From the NCBI GenBank assembly GCA_038330085.1, contig JBBQNP010000026.1:1-40310 (forward strand): a DNA stretch of 40,310 nt, written 5' to 3'. Source of the DNA: JAEUIA01 sp038330085. GTDB lineage: Bacteria > Planctomycetota > UBA1135 > GCA-002686595. The notes under the pieces are model-generated. The model searched no databases and had not been told where the DNA came from. It saw only the letters and a list, made by a program, of their open reading frames with translations. The position numbers and the translations under genes are program-made. Below are positions 16,242 through 24,503 of the stretch, piece by piece. Within the stretch, counting starts at the first letter, position 1. Each line of letters opens with the position of its first letter.

Positions 16242-17666
16242 ATGACCACTCCTGCACCCAGCGGCGTCACGGCACCGAACACTTCAGCACCTATTTCCTC
16301 AGGCCCGAGCGGTTCGGTTGCGGCGCGGTTTGCGCGCACGCGCGCTGCGACGATGGAACTCGTCCGTCCGCTTTCGCCCGAGGACTGCCAGGTCCAGTCG
16401 ATGCCGCACGCGAGCCCGGTGAAGTGGCACCTCGCGCACACGACGTGGTTTTTCGAAACGTTCGTGCTCGCTCGCGATCCTGCGTACCGCGTCTTCCGTC
16501 CGGAGTTCCGCGAGCTCTTCAACTCGTACTACGTGTCCGTCGGAGAACCTTGGTCGCGTCCGCGTCGCGGGTTGGTGACGCGGCCTTCGCTCGCGGAGGT
16601 GATGGAGTATCGCGCGCACGTCGATCGCGCGCTGAGCGCCCGCCTCGAGCGCAGACATGCCGAGGGCAGGCACGTAGAGAGCAGCAGCGCCGAAGACGAC
16701 GAGGCGCACGCACTCATGATGTGGACCGTCGAGCTCGGGCTCGCCCACGAAGAGCAGCATCAAGAGCTCTTGCTCGCCGATTTGAAGCACCTGTTGTCGC
16801 AGAATCCGCTCTTTCCTGCGTACGGAGCTGCGCTTCCGTCAGCGTTCGGCGCCGCGCCCACGTCGCGCTGGCACGCCTACGAGGGCGGTTTGGTCGAGAT
16901 CGGTCACTCGGTGACAGGACACGCCGGAGTCGGCCGTTCGCACAGCGGTCACGCCGGGATCGCTCATGCGGACAGTAGTCGCGCCGCCATCAGCTTCGCG
17001 TTCGACAACGAAACGCCGCGTCACAAGGTGTATCTCGAGCCGTTCTTGCTCGCGAGCCGGCCCGCGACGAACGAGGACTGGCTCGCGTTCGTCGACGATC
17101 GCGGCTACCAGCGCCCCGAGCTGTGGCTGTCGGAGGGTTTCGAGACCGCTCGCACGCAAGCCTGGCGTGCACCGCTCTACTGGATCGAGCGCGAGGGTCG
17201 CTGGCACGAGTTCACGCTGTCCGGTTTGCGTCCGCTCGATCTGACTGCGCCCGTGTGTCACGTGTCGGGCTTCGAAGCCGATGCGTTCGCGCGCTGGAAA
17301 CACGCGCGCTTGCCGACGGAGTCCGAGTGGGAGCACGCCGCAGCGAGCGTGCCCGTGCGCGGTCGCTTCTCCGACACGCGTCGCCTGCATCCGGAGCGCG
17401 CGCCCGCCGGAGATGACGCGCCTGTACAGATGTTCGGCGACGTGTGGGAGTGGACGTCCAGCGACTACGCGCCCTATCCCGGCTTCGCGCCGTGGTCCGG
17501 CAACCTGACCGAGTACAACGGCAAGTTCATGTGCAACCAGCGGGTGTTGCGCGGCGGCTCGTGCGCGACGCCGAGCGGTCACGTGCGCGCGAGCTACCGC
17601 AACTTCTTTGCGCTCGACACACGCTGGCAGTTCAGCGGCGTGCGGCTCGCGCGCGACAGCAAGTAG
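16242..17666 (+). CDS. egtB: Ergothioneine biosynthesis protein EgtB (iron sulfoxide synthase)
   Basis: EgtB is a non-haem iron enzyme that joins hercynine to a thiol donor (gamma-glutamylcysteine or cysteine) with oxygen, forming a sulfoxide on the way to ergothioneine. The 474-residue product has the DinB-like helical domain with VKWHLAHTTWFFE (about 60-72) and AHEEQHQELLLADLKH (about 168-183), which supply the three iron-binding histidines. The formylglycine-generating-enzyme-like domain follows (FDNETPRHKVYLEPF to VLRGGSCATP and RASYRNFF). The ATG at 16242 is chosen because upstream residues are not conserved in type. A histidine-rich insertion lies at 222-250. No egtD is in the window. 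Confidence 0.93.
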   Translation: MTTPAPSGVTAPNTSAPISSGPSGSVAARFARTRAATMELVRPLSPEDCQVQSMPHASPVKWHLAHTTWFFETFVLARDPAYRVFRPEFRELFNSYYVSVGEPWSRPRRGLVTRPSLAEVMEYRAHVDRALSARLERRHAEGRHVESSSAEDDEAHALMMWTVELGLAHEEQHQELLLADLKHLLSQNPLFPAYGAALPSAFGAAPTSRWHAYEGGLVEIGHSVTGHAGVGRSHSGHAGIAHADSSRAAISFAFDNETPRHKVYLEPFLLASRPATNEDWLAFVDDRGYQRPELWLSEGFETARTQAWRAPLYWIEREGRWHEFTLSGLRPLDLTAPVCHVSGFEADAFARWKHARLPTESEWEHAAASVPVRGRFSDTRRLHPERAPAGDDAPVQMFGDVWEWTSSDYAPYPGFAPWSGNLTEYNGKFMCNQRVLRGGSCATPSGHVRASYRNFFALDTRWQFSGVRLARDSK

Positions 17667-17678
17667 TCGCGCGCTCGA

Positions 17679-19931
17679 TCAACCGTCGTCGCGCAAGACG
17701 ACCTCGCGCGTCTCACCGACGCTGATATCCACCGTGAGCGTATGTCGGTCTCCCACGGCACCGGGCCTGTACTCGATCGTGATCCGTCCGCTCGGCACCG
17801 ACACCGATTCCGACGAGCCCGATACAACGCCGCGCGTCATGCTCAGAGGGACCGACCCGTTCATGATCTTGAACGTGGCATTTGGGCTCTTTCCCTCGTA
17901 GCGGACGGTGATCCTCGCGCCGGGGAGGACTTTGACCAAGAGACCGTCCGTGATCTGACCCGCTGTCACGACGATCCCGCTCAACGACGCGAATCGTCCG
18001 TCCGTGGTCATGAACGAGATCTGGTATCGATCGGGAAGGAGGCTCTCGATTTCGAACCGGCCATCCTCGCGCGTCTCGGTCTCCAACTCGTTGGCGTCGG
18101 GACTGTCGCCCGCGTGATTCGCGGACACGTGGACGGTCGCTCCGCACGGCTTGCCGGTCGACGCGTCCACGACTTGGCCGCTGATCTTTCCCGCCGCGCG
18201 CAAGGGCAGCACGACATCGGATTGCCCAGGTTCCGCCGTCACCTGTTCCGAATCAGCGAAGTCACCGCTTCCGTTCGCCCACAACACACACGTGCCCTTC
18301 GCGAGCGGACCGACCGCGAACGCGCCCTTGTCGTCGGTGCTCGTCTGACCCGGGTACCAGTTGCCGTCTTGCGTGCAGGTGACGAATGCACCGGAGACGG
18401 GCTTGTCGTCCGGCGACAGCACGTGTCCGCGCACGAACAGTCCGCGCGAGACGACCAGCGTGATCGATTGCGCAGCCGATGAAGCGACCTCGAGCGTCTG
18501 CGTCCTCGATGCGACGTCGCTCGCGGTGGGCGCCGCGAACACGTCGGCGTTCGGCGCCGCGCCGATCCACCACGAGCCGATCGGCACGTCCTCGAGCACG
18601 AACCGACCTTGTTCGTCGCTCGTGCCCTTCGCCGTCGTGGTCGCACCCTGGTAGGCAGCCATGTATCCCTCGCCTTCCCAGGTCTTCTTCACCAACCAGA
18701 CCTCGTGCTTCGCGACCGGGGCGTTGAGCTGATCGATGATCCGGCCTTCGATGCGCGCACCTCCGCCGATCGTCCACGTGCGCTCGAGGACTTGCCCGGG
18801 TTCGAACTCCAGTGGATCGGCTTCACGCCGCAACAGCTTCTTTTCCTGGTGGATTTCGAGCGCGAGCGGAACATGTGCGGGCAATCCGTCGATCACGCAA
18901 CTCCCGCGCGCGTCCAAGGTCGCGTGCCATTGTTCGTCGGGATAGTTGATCCACGTTCCGGGCTCGTCGATTTCGCCGCCGGTCTGCAACTCGTTGCCGC
19001 GCGCTCTCAGGTGAACGGAAGTGTTCGCAAGCGGCTTCCCCGCCGCGTCGAGCACCGACGCACGCAACGATCCCGCGCGCGAAAGGAGCAAGTCCTGCGC
19101 GTGATGCTCGTCCTCGTGTCCAACCTGCAGCAGCGCATGGATCGGACCGTATCCATCGGCCTCGATGCGCAAGTACGGACTCGCCCACGACGGCAGGGCC
19201 AAGTCGAAGCGGCCGCCTGCGTCGGAACGCACTTCGAGGGCGGCTCTCACTTTGAGGACGACGTGCTCGAGATCATCCGTCGTGAATCCGTTGCTGCGCA
19301 TCATGCGCACGCTCGCACCCGAGACCGGCAGCTTGGTCTCGCGATCGAGCAACCGTCCGAAGAAGCGCAGGTCGTCGCCACACGGCACCCGCAGCTCGAT
19401 CTCGCGCCGTTCGTGTGCCCCGAGCGCGTGCACTTCCGTCGTCGAACTCCCGCAGCTTTCGATCCTGCTCGAAGCTTCCACTTCGAGCATTTCGCCGGGG
19501 GGAACTTCGATCTCGACCCGGCCGTGCTCGTCGCTGATGGGAGCGTGCCCGAGGTCACCATGCGTCCCGGCGATCTCGTCGAAGCGGTAGTCCTCCACGG
19601 ACGCGAGGTGCGCCGACACGCGCACGCTCGCGAGCGGTTTCCCGTCGGCTTTCGACACGACCGAGACGATCAGGAGCGAAACATCAGGAGCCGTCTGTCC
19701 CGTCGGGATCGAATCAGCACCCCCGGACTTCGTGCCGGACTCGATCGGGGCTCTTGGGTCGCTGACGCTCAACGCTGCATCGAGGTCCTTCCCGTTGCTG
19801 CGATCCCCGATCCGCCCCGCTCGATCCGGCGTCGCCGTTTGCACGCTCGCGGTGGTTCGACTCCGCACTGCGAGCCATCCGGCCAGGAACAGCGCGACCA
19901 CGACGAGAACGAGCACTGAGTTGCGTCGCAT
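17679..19931 (-). CDS. Membrane-anchored protein of repeated carboxypeptidase-regulatory-like modules
   Basis: The 750-residue product has an N-terminal membrane helix (about 5-21) without a lipobox, a Ser/Thr-rich linker, and then about six transthyretin-like/carboxypeptidase-regulatory-like modules. Module hallmarks recur: GRIIDQLNAPVAKHEVWLV, GHVLSPDDKPVSGAFVTC, GQVVDASTGKPCGATVHV, each followed by a DEQGRF/DDKGAF/REDGRF turn. Such proteins face outward and carry no obvious active site. ATG 19931 is preferred over 19961 because GGGAG lies seven bases upstream. It is the same architectural type as the genes at 24504 and 27236 and as the ectodomain at 31800. It converges with egtB, 12 bases apart. 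Confidence 0.8.
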   Translation of the reverse strand: MRRNSVLVLVVVALFLAGWLAVRSRTTASVQTATPDRAGRIGDRSNGKDLDAALSVSDPRAPIESGTKSGGADSIPTGQTAPDVSLLIVSVVSKADGKPLASVRVSAHLASVEDYRFDEIAGTHGDLGHAPISDEHGRVEIEVPPGEMLEVEASSRIESCGSSTTEVHALGAHERREIELRVPCGDDLRFFGRLLDRETKLPVSGASVRMMRSNGFTTDDLEHVVLKVRAALEVRSDAGGRFDLALPSWASPYLRIEADGYGPIHALLQVGHEDEHHAQDLLLSRAGSLRASVLDAAGKPLANTSVHLRARGNELQTGGEIDEPGTWINYPDEQWHATLDARGSCVIDGLPAHVPLALEIHQEKKLLRREADPLEFEPGQVLERTWTIGGGARIEGRIIDQLNAPVAKHEVWLVKKTWEGEGYMAAYQGATTTAKGTSDEQGRFVLEDVPIGSWWIGAAPNADVFAAPTASDVASRTQTLEVASSAAQSITLVVSRGLFVRGHVLSPDDKPVSGAFVTCTQDGNWYPGQTSTDDKGAFAVGPLAKGTCVLWANGSGDFADSEQVTAEPGQSDVVLPLRAAGKISGQVVDASTGKPCGATVHVSANHAGDSPDANELETETREDGRFEIESLLPDRYQISFMTTDGRFASLSGIVVTAGQITDGLLVKVLPGARITVRYEGKSPNATFKIMNGSVPLSMTRGVVSGSSESVSVPSGRITIEYRPGAVGDRHTLTVDISVGETREVVLRDDG

Positions 19932-20138
19932 GCACGGTCTCCCGCCTTCGATCCTAGCCATGCACGAGCGCGATGTGACCGATCCGGACCGCTGGATGCG
20001 CTCGGCGGGTGCACACTCGAGCTCCCGTCGCGCTCCCGACCGTCGGCGTGGGCTCTGTGGGATCGCCGTGCAGCTAGCGAATCGCGCAGGTCGAATGAAG
20101 TGTCCAATCGGGCACGAGAGTCCATCGCCCGCATCAGC

Positions 20139-20144
20139 TATCCT
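20139..20144 (+). promoter_or_regulatory. Candidate -10 element (TATCCT) giving a leaderless transcript
   Basis: TATCCT ends only seven bases before the ATG at 20152. If it is a -10 hexamer, transcription starts at or next to the start codon. The 11-base block GCTATCCTGTG is identical to one before ispG. No Shine-Dalgarno site precedes this ATG, which fits leaderless translation. Confidence 0.35.
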
Positions 20145-20151
20145 GTGCGCA

Positions 20152-21147
20152 ATGGCACTCCTGGACGACCGCAGCGCAGACCCTGCACTCGATCAAATCC
20201 GCCCTCGCTCGCGACAAGTGGCCCAACAGGCCCAGCACGTCGGCGTCGTGCGCGAACGCATCCAAGCCCTCGCGCAGGAATTCCGCATGCCGCCGGGCCT
20301 GGACGGCATCGGCTGGCCGGTCGACGGCGAGCGACTGCTGCTCGGGAAAGGGATCGACACGGTCGCGTTCTTGATCACGCTCGAAACGGTGCGCTTCGGA
20401 TCCGGATACCACCCGCAGATGGCGCGGCGTGAGGCACACTCGGTCGGACAATCGATCCTCGCGGGCTTGAAGGATCATTTCGTGGAGCACGGTCCGTTGA
20501 AGGCGCACCAACTGGCGACCGCGACCACAGCGGACTGCGCGGAATTGTTCGGCCAGGAATCCGACAACCCGGCGCACGCGGAGCTCATGGACCTCTTCGC
20601 GCGCGCGTTCCGCGACCTGGGGCAACTGCTTCTCGACAAGTTCGAGGGCAGCTTCGACAAGATGGTCGCGAGCGCGGAGGGCTCGGCCGCGCGCCTCGTC
20701 GACATCCTGGTGCAGATGCCGTTCTACTTGGACGTGCAGAGATACAGCGGTCTCGCCGTGCCGTTTCTCCTGCGCGCGCAACGCGTCGTCGTCGACCTCG
20801 CGCAGGCGTTTCAGTGCGAAGGTCCAGGCCGATTCACCGACCTCGACGTGCTCGCGCCGTCCGCCGACAGCCTCGTCGCACACGTCTTGCGCATGGAGGG
20901 CGTGCTCCACTACACGCGCGGCCTCGCCGAGCGCATCGACCGTGGTGAGCCCGTGCCGGCGCACACCGAGCGCGAGGTCGAGATCCGCGCCTGCACGATC
21001 CACGCGGTCGAGCTGTTGACGTCCGTCGCGCGCGAGCAGGACGCGAGCGTCACTACGCTGCACGTCGACACGTGGTTGCGGCGGATGGGACGCGCCGCTC
21101 CGTACCGCGCGAAGCCGCGCCATCGCTCGCGCACGGTCTTGTACTGA
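20152..21147 (+). CDS. Queuosine salvage (DUF2419/Qng1-like) family protein
   Basis: The 331-residue soluble protein fits the layout of the queuosine-salvage family, whose eukaryotic member Qng1 is a queuosine 5'-phosphate N-glycosylase. Landmarks in order are FLITLETVRFGSGYHP (family: LNFxFGSGW), GPLKAHQLA, LLLDKFEGSF, SAARLVDILVQMPFYLDVQ, GLAVPFLLRAQRVVVDLAQA, a central DLDVLAPSADSLVAHVLR, EREVEIRACTIHAVE, and a C-terminal PYRAKPRHRSRTVLY. The frame is open upstream, but the ATG at 20152 fits the family's N-terminus. The assignment is from memory of family patterns and should be checked by profile. Two bases separate it from the next gene. Confidence 0.7.
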   Translation: MALLDDRSADPALDQIRPRSRQVAQQAQHVGVVRERIQALAQEFRMPPGLDGIGWPVDGERLLLGKGIDTVAFLITLETVRFGSGYHPQMARREAHSVGQSILAGLKDHFVEHGPLKAHQLATATTADCAELFGQESDNPAHAELMDLFARAFRDLGQLLLDKFEGSFDKMVASAEGSAARLVDILVQMPFYLDVQRYSGLAVPFLLRAQRVVVDLAQAFQCEGPGRFTDLDVLAPSADSLVAHVLRMEGVLHYTRGLAERIDRGEPVPAHTEREVEIRACTIHAVELLTSVAREQDASVTTLHVDTWLRRMGRAAPYRAKPRHRSRTVLY

Positions 21148-21149
21148 GC

Positions 21150-21899
21150 GTGGCTGCGCGTCCGACGACGGACGAGCACGCCGAAGTGAGTTCCGTCGTG
21201 CGCACTGCGCGTGTCGATCGAGACGTTCGCTCGAGCTTGCGCGAGCGTGTGAGCGATTGCCTGCCTGCGATCGGCGGCGCGCTTGCGTTCCGTGCAGCCT
21301 GCTACGCGGCGATGACGGCGCTCGCATTGTGGGCTGAATCGACGCGCGGACCGGTCCTGCACGATGCACTGTTGTCGCGGCTGCCGTACGTGCCCTGGAT
21401 CGATCGCGTCAACTACGTCGCGTGGCTCGTCGTGTACTTGCCGCTCGCGCTCCTGTTTCTGTTCAGCGAGCCGCGGCGCTGGGTGCGCTACATGATCACG
21501 GGCGGCATCGTTTCCCTCGTGCGCGGTGTGTGCATCGTCGCGACGACGCTGGGCGCGCCGGATCCGGATCATGCGGGCGCGGGTCTCGCCGGCAAGGGCT
21601 TCTTCGATGCATACGTCGACCTGCTCTCACCCATCGGCGTGTTCGCGAACGGATCCGCGCGCGCGTACTTGACACAGGACCTGTTCTTCTCGGGACACGC
21701 GGCGACGACGTTCCTGTTGGTGCTGTACCTGTGGAATCGACCGACCCTGAGATGGATTGCTATCGGCGCACACGTGGCGATGGTCGCGGCGGTCATGCTG
21801 TCCCACCTGCACTACTCGATCGACGTCCTGGGAGCCTGGGCGTTCACCTTCGCGATCTTCGCTTTGCGCGAATGGCGGCCGCGAAACTGCACCTCCTGA
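21150..21899 (+). CDS. PAP2/sphingomyelin-synthase-like membrane phosphatase or phosphotransferase
   Basis: The product is about 249 residues from the GTG at 21150; the frame is also open from 21072 inside the previous gene. It has about six membrane helices. Near the end it carries DLFFSGHAATTFLLVLYLW and SHLHYSIDVLGAWAFTFAI, which match the two catalytic motifs of the PAP2_C (sphingomyelin synthase/lipid phosphate phosphatase) family. The histidines of SGH and LHYS and the aspartate of SIDV form the expected H-H-D triad. The likely role is transfer or removal of a lipid head-group phosphate at the outer face of the membrane. The bacterial substrate is unknown. Confidence 0.8.
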   Translation: MAARPTTDEHAEVSSVVRTARVDRDVRSSLRERVSDCLPAIGGALAFRAACYAAMTALALWAESTRGPVLHDALLSRLPYVPWIDRVNYVAWLVVYLPLALLFLFSEPRRWVRYMITGGIVSLVRGVCIVATTLGAPDPDHAGAGLAGKGFFDAYVDLLSPIGVFANGSARAYLTQDLFFSGHAATTFLLVLYLWNRPTLRWIAIGAHVAMVAAVMLSHLHYSIDVLGAWAFTFAIFALREWRPRNCTS

Positions 21900-21922
21900 A
21901 GCGTATGAGCCGATCCGGCCGA

Positions 21923-21928
21923 TAGACT
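21923..21928 (+). promoter_or_regulatory. Candidate -10 element (TAGACT) for hemE
   Basis: TAGACT lies 21 bases before the hemE GTG, in the 50-base gap after the PAP2-like gene. It fits the TANNCT pattern. No -35 element is evident, so this is weak. Confidence 0.25.
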
Positions 21929-21949
21929 CCCCGAAAGCCGAGCCCTGCC

Positions 21950-22984
21950 GTGAACTCACGCGAACGTTTTCTCGCCGCATGTCGCCGCGAGCGCCTCGAT
22001 GCGCCGCCGGCTTGGGTCATGCGTCAAGCCGGGCGCTATTTGCCCGAGTACCGCGAGCTGCGCGCGAAGCACGACTTCCTCGAGATGGTCCGCACGCCGG
22101 AGTTCGCCGCCGAGGCGACGCTGCAGCCGATCCGCCGCTTCGACATGGATGCGGCGGTCATCTTCTCGGACATCCTCGTGCCCTGCGAGGCGATGGGTCT
22201 CGATGTGACGTTCGAAGAGGGCGAAGGTCCGCGGCTCGCACCCGGCGTGCGCACAGCCGACGACGTCGAACGGCTGAAGGACTTCGACGCGCGCACCGCG
22301 ACGCGCTTCCTCGGTGACGCGATCCGACTCGTGCGCAAGGAGCTCGGTCCGTCGAAAGCGATCATCGGCTTCTGCGGCGCGCCGTGGACGACCGCGAGCT
22401 ACATGATCGAAGGCGGGTCGAGCCGCAACTTCGAGCACACGAAGGCGATGCTGTACGACGAGCCGCGCACGTTCGCGCGGTTGTGCACGCGCCTCGTCGA
22501 CAATTTGATCCCCTACCTCGAGATGCAGATCGAAGCCGGCGCGGACGTCGTGCAGGTGTTCGATTCGTGGGGTGGAGCGCTCGATGCGCCGACGTGGCGC
22601 GCGCACTTGTTGCCGCACGTGAAGCGGCTCGTCGCCGGTGCGCAGGGGCGCGGCGTGCCGGTCATCCTGTACGTGAACGGCGCGTCGCAACTGCTCGAGG
22701 TGATGGCCGACAGCGGTGCGAACGTGCTCGGCATCGACTGGCGCGTCACGCCCAACGAAGCGATCGAGCGCGTCGGCAAGCGCTGTGCGCTGCAAGGCAA
22801 CCTGGATCCGTGCGTGCTGTTCGCACAGCCGTCGGTCGTGAAGGCCGAAACCGAGCGGGTCCTGTCGGACTTTGCGCGACAAAGCGGGCACATCTTCAAC
22901 CTGGGCAGCGGGATCCTGCCCAAGACGCCGATCGCGAGCATGACGACGATCTTCGAGACGGTGCGCGCGCGGAGGAAGGCGTGA
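21950..22984 (+). CDS. hemE: Uroporphyrinogen decarboxylase HemE
   Basis: HemE removes the four acetate carboxyls of uroporphyrinogen III to give coproporphyrinogen III. The 344-residue product is full length. It has the N-terminal signature WVMRQAGRYLPEYRELR and the second signature GFCGAPWTTASYMIEGGSS. It also has the conserved SDILVPCEAMG, QVFDSWGGAL and LQGNLDPCVL segments, and a C-terminal FNLGSGILPKTP, close to the family's FNLGHGIxPxTP. The start is a GTG with no Shine-Dalgarno site. Its stop overlaps the hemN start (GTGA), so the two haem genes are translationally coupled. Confidence 0.96.
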   Translation: MNSRERFLAACRRERLDAPPAWVMRQAGRYLPEYRELRAKHDFLEMVRTPEFAAEATLQPIRRFDMDAAVIFSDILVPCEAMGLDVTFEEGEGPRLAPGVRTADDVERLKDFDARTATRFLGDAIRLVRKELGPSKAIIGFCGAPWTTASYMIEGGSSRNFEHTKAMLYDEPRTFARLCTRLVDNLIPYLEMQIEAGADVVQVFDSWGGALDAPTWRAHLLPHVKRLVAGAQGRGVPVILYVNGASQLLEVMADSGANVLGIDWRVTPNEAIERVGKRCALQGNLDPCVLFAQPSVVKAETERVLSDFARQSGHIFNLGSGILPKTPIASMTTIFETVRARRKA

Positions 22985-24375
22985 GCACGCCGCTGCGTGT
23001 GCCGCGCGAGCTGTTGACGCGCTACGCGACGTCGGCGCCGCGTTACACGTCGTATCCGACGGCCGCGGATTGGTCGAAGGACTTCGACGGCACGTGCTAC
23101 CCGGAACTGCTCGCTCGCGCTGCCAAGTCGCGCGAGCCGTTGTCGGTGTACGTCCACCTCCCCTTCTGCGCCGAGCTGTGTCTCTTCTGCGGCTGCAACG
23201 TGATCGTGTCGCGCTCGATGTCGCGCGCGGACACGTACGTCGAGGCGCTCGAGAAGGAGTTCGCCTTCGTGCGCGCGAGCGGCGTCGGCCGACGTCCCGT
23301 GCGCCAATACCACTGGGGCGGCGGCACACCGACGCAGCTCTCGATCGAACAGATGGAGCGCGTGCAGACGGCATTCCGCTCAACGTTCACGCTCGATGCC
23401 GACGCCGAGGTCGCCGTCGAGGTCGATCCGCGCGTCACGACGCGCGAGAAAGTCGAGTGGCTCGCCAAGAGCGGCTTCAACCGCATGTCGCTCGGCGTGC
23501 AGGACTTCGAGCCCGCCGTGCAGCAGGCGATCAAACGAGTGCAGAGCGAGGAACAGACGCGCGCCGTGATCGACGTCGCGCGAGCGAGCGGCATCGGCTC
23601 GATCAACGTCGACCTGATCTACGGGCTCCCCGAGCAGACCGCCGCGACCTTCGCGCACACGATCGACCGCGTCATCGCGATCCGTCCCGAGCGCATTGCG
23701 TTGTTTCACTATGCGCACGTGCCCTGGATGAAGAAGCACCAAAACGCGATCGAGACGTCGCGCGCGCCGAACTCCGAGGACAAGCTCTCGATCTTCACGC
23801 GCTCGATCGAGCAGTTCCAAGCCGCCGGATACGTATATATAGGTCTCGATCACTTCGCGCTGCCGACCGACGAGCTCGCACAAGCGCTCGCCGCCGGCAA
23901 GTTGCAGCGCAACTTCATGGGCTACACGACGCGCCGCGGCGGCGACATGATCTCGCTGGGCGTGTCCGCGATCGGTGACGTCGCCGGCTCGTTCGTGCAG
24001 AACGCGTCGAACGAAGCCGAGTACCTGCAGTTCGTGCGCGAGCGCGGTCACGCCGCGTTCCGCGGGCACGCGCTCTCACCCGAGGACTCACTGCGCCGCG
24101 ACGTGATCGTGGGCTTGATGTGCAACGGTGTGCTCGACAAGCGCGCGATCGAGCAGCGCCACGGGATCGTCTTCGACACGACGTTCGCCGCCGAGTTGGC
24201 CGCGTTGATGCCGCTGCAGTCCGACGGCCTGGTGCGCCTGGACGCCGACGCGCTGCGCGTGACCCCCCTCGGCCAACTCTTCCTGCGCAACATCGCGCTG
24301 CCGTTCGACCGCTACTTCGCCGAGCGCATGGCCAAGGGCGGCGACTCGGGCCGCACGTTCTCGAAGACGCTCTGA
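22981..24375 (+). CDS. hemN: Oxygen-independent coproporphyrinogen III dehydrogenase HemN
   Basis: HemN is a radical-SAM enzyme that converts coproporphyrinogen III to protoporphyrinogen IX without oxygen. From the GTG at 22981 it has 464 residues, the family's normal length. The N-terminus has RYTSYPTAADWS, and the radical-SAM cluster motif is FCAELCLFCGC, with CxxxCxxC. Further landmarks are HWGGGTPTQLS, EVDPRVTTRE, NRMSLGVQDFEPAVQQAI, DLIYGLPEQT and YVYIGLDHFALPTDELAQAL. The conserved YIGLDHF segment is encoded by an AT-rich run with the rare ATA codon (23830-23841). True HemN rather than HemW is indicated by the N-terminal YTSYPT and the CGC after the cluster motif. Confidence 0.93.
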   Translation: MSTPLRVPRELLTRYATSAPRYTSYPTAADWSKDFDGTCYPELLARAAKSREPLSVYVHLPFCAELCLFCGCNVIVSRSMSRADTYVEALEKEFAFVRASGVGRRPVRQYHWGGGTPTQLSIEQMERVQTAFRSTFTLDADAEVAVEVDPRVTTREKVEWLAKSGFNRMSLGVQDFEPAVQQAIKRVQSEEQTRAVIDVARASGIGSINVDLIYGLPEQTAATFAHTIDRVIAIRPERIALFHYAHVPWMKKHQNAIETSRAPNSEDKLSIFTRSIEQFQAAGYVYIGLDHFALPTDELAQALAAGKLQRNFMGYTTRRGGDMISLGVSAIGDVAGSFVQNASNEAEYLQFVRERGHAAFRGHALSPEDSLRRDVIVGLMCNGVLDKRAIEQRHGIVFDTTFAAELAALMPLQSDGLVRLDADALRVTPLGQLFLRNIALPFDRYFAERMAKGGDSGRTFSKTL

Positions 24376-24414
24376 TCCTCCAGGCTTCCGATCCGACCCG
24401 GAATCCGCGTTCGT

Positions 24415-24420
24415 TATCCT
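24415..24420 (+). promoter_or_regulatory. Candidate -10 element (TATCCT) upstream of the gene at 24504
   Basis: TATCCT appears again 83 bases before the GTG at 24504, in the gap after hemN. It is one of three exact copies of this hexamer in gene-upstream positions in the window. Confidence 0.25.
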
Positions 24421-24503
24421 CCTCTCGATCGATCGGCGGGCACGGATGAGCGAGAACCTCACCGGCCCGAGCCGGTTGAGCACCGCTCGAGGAGAGATTC
24501 ATC

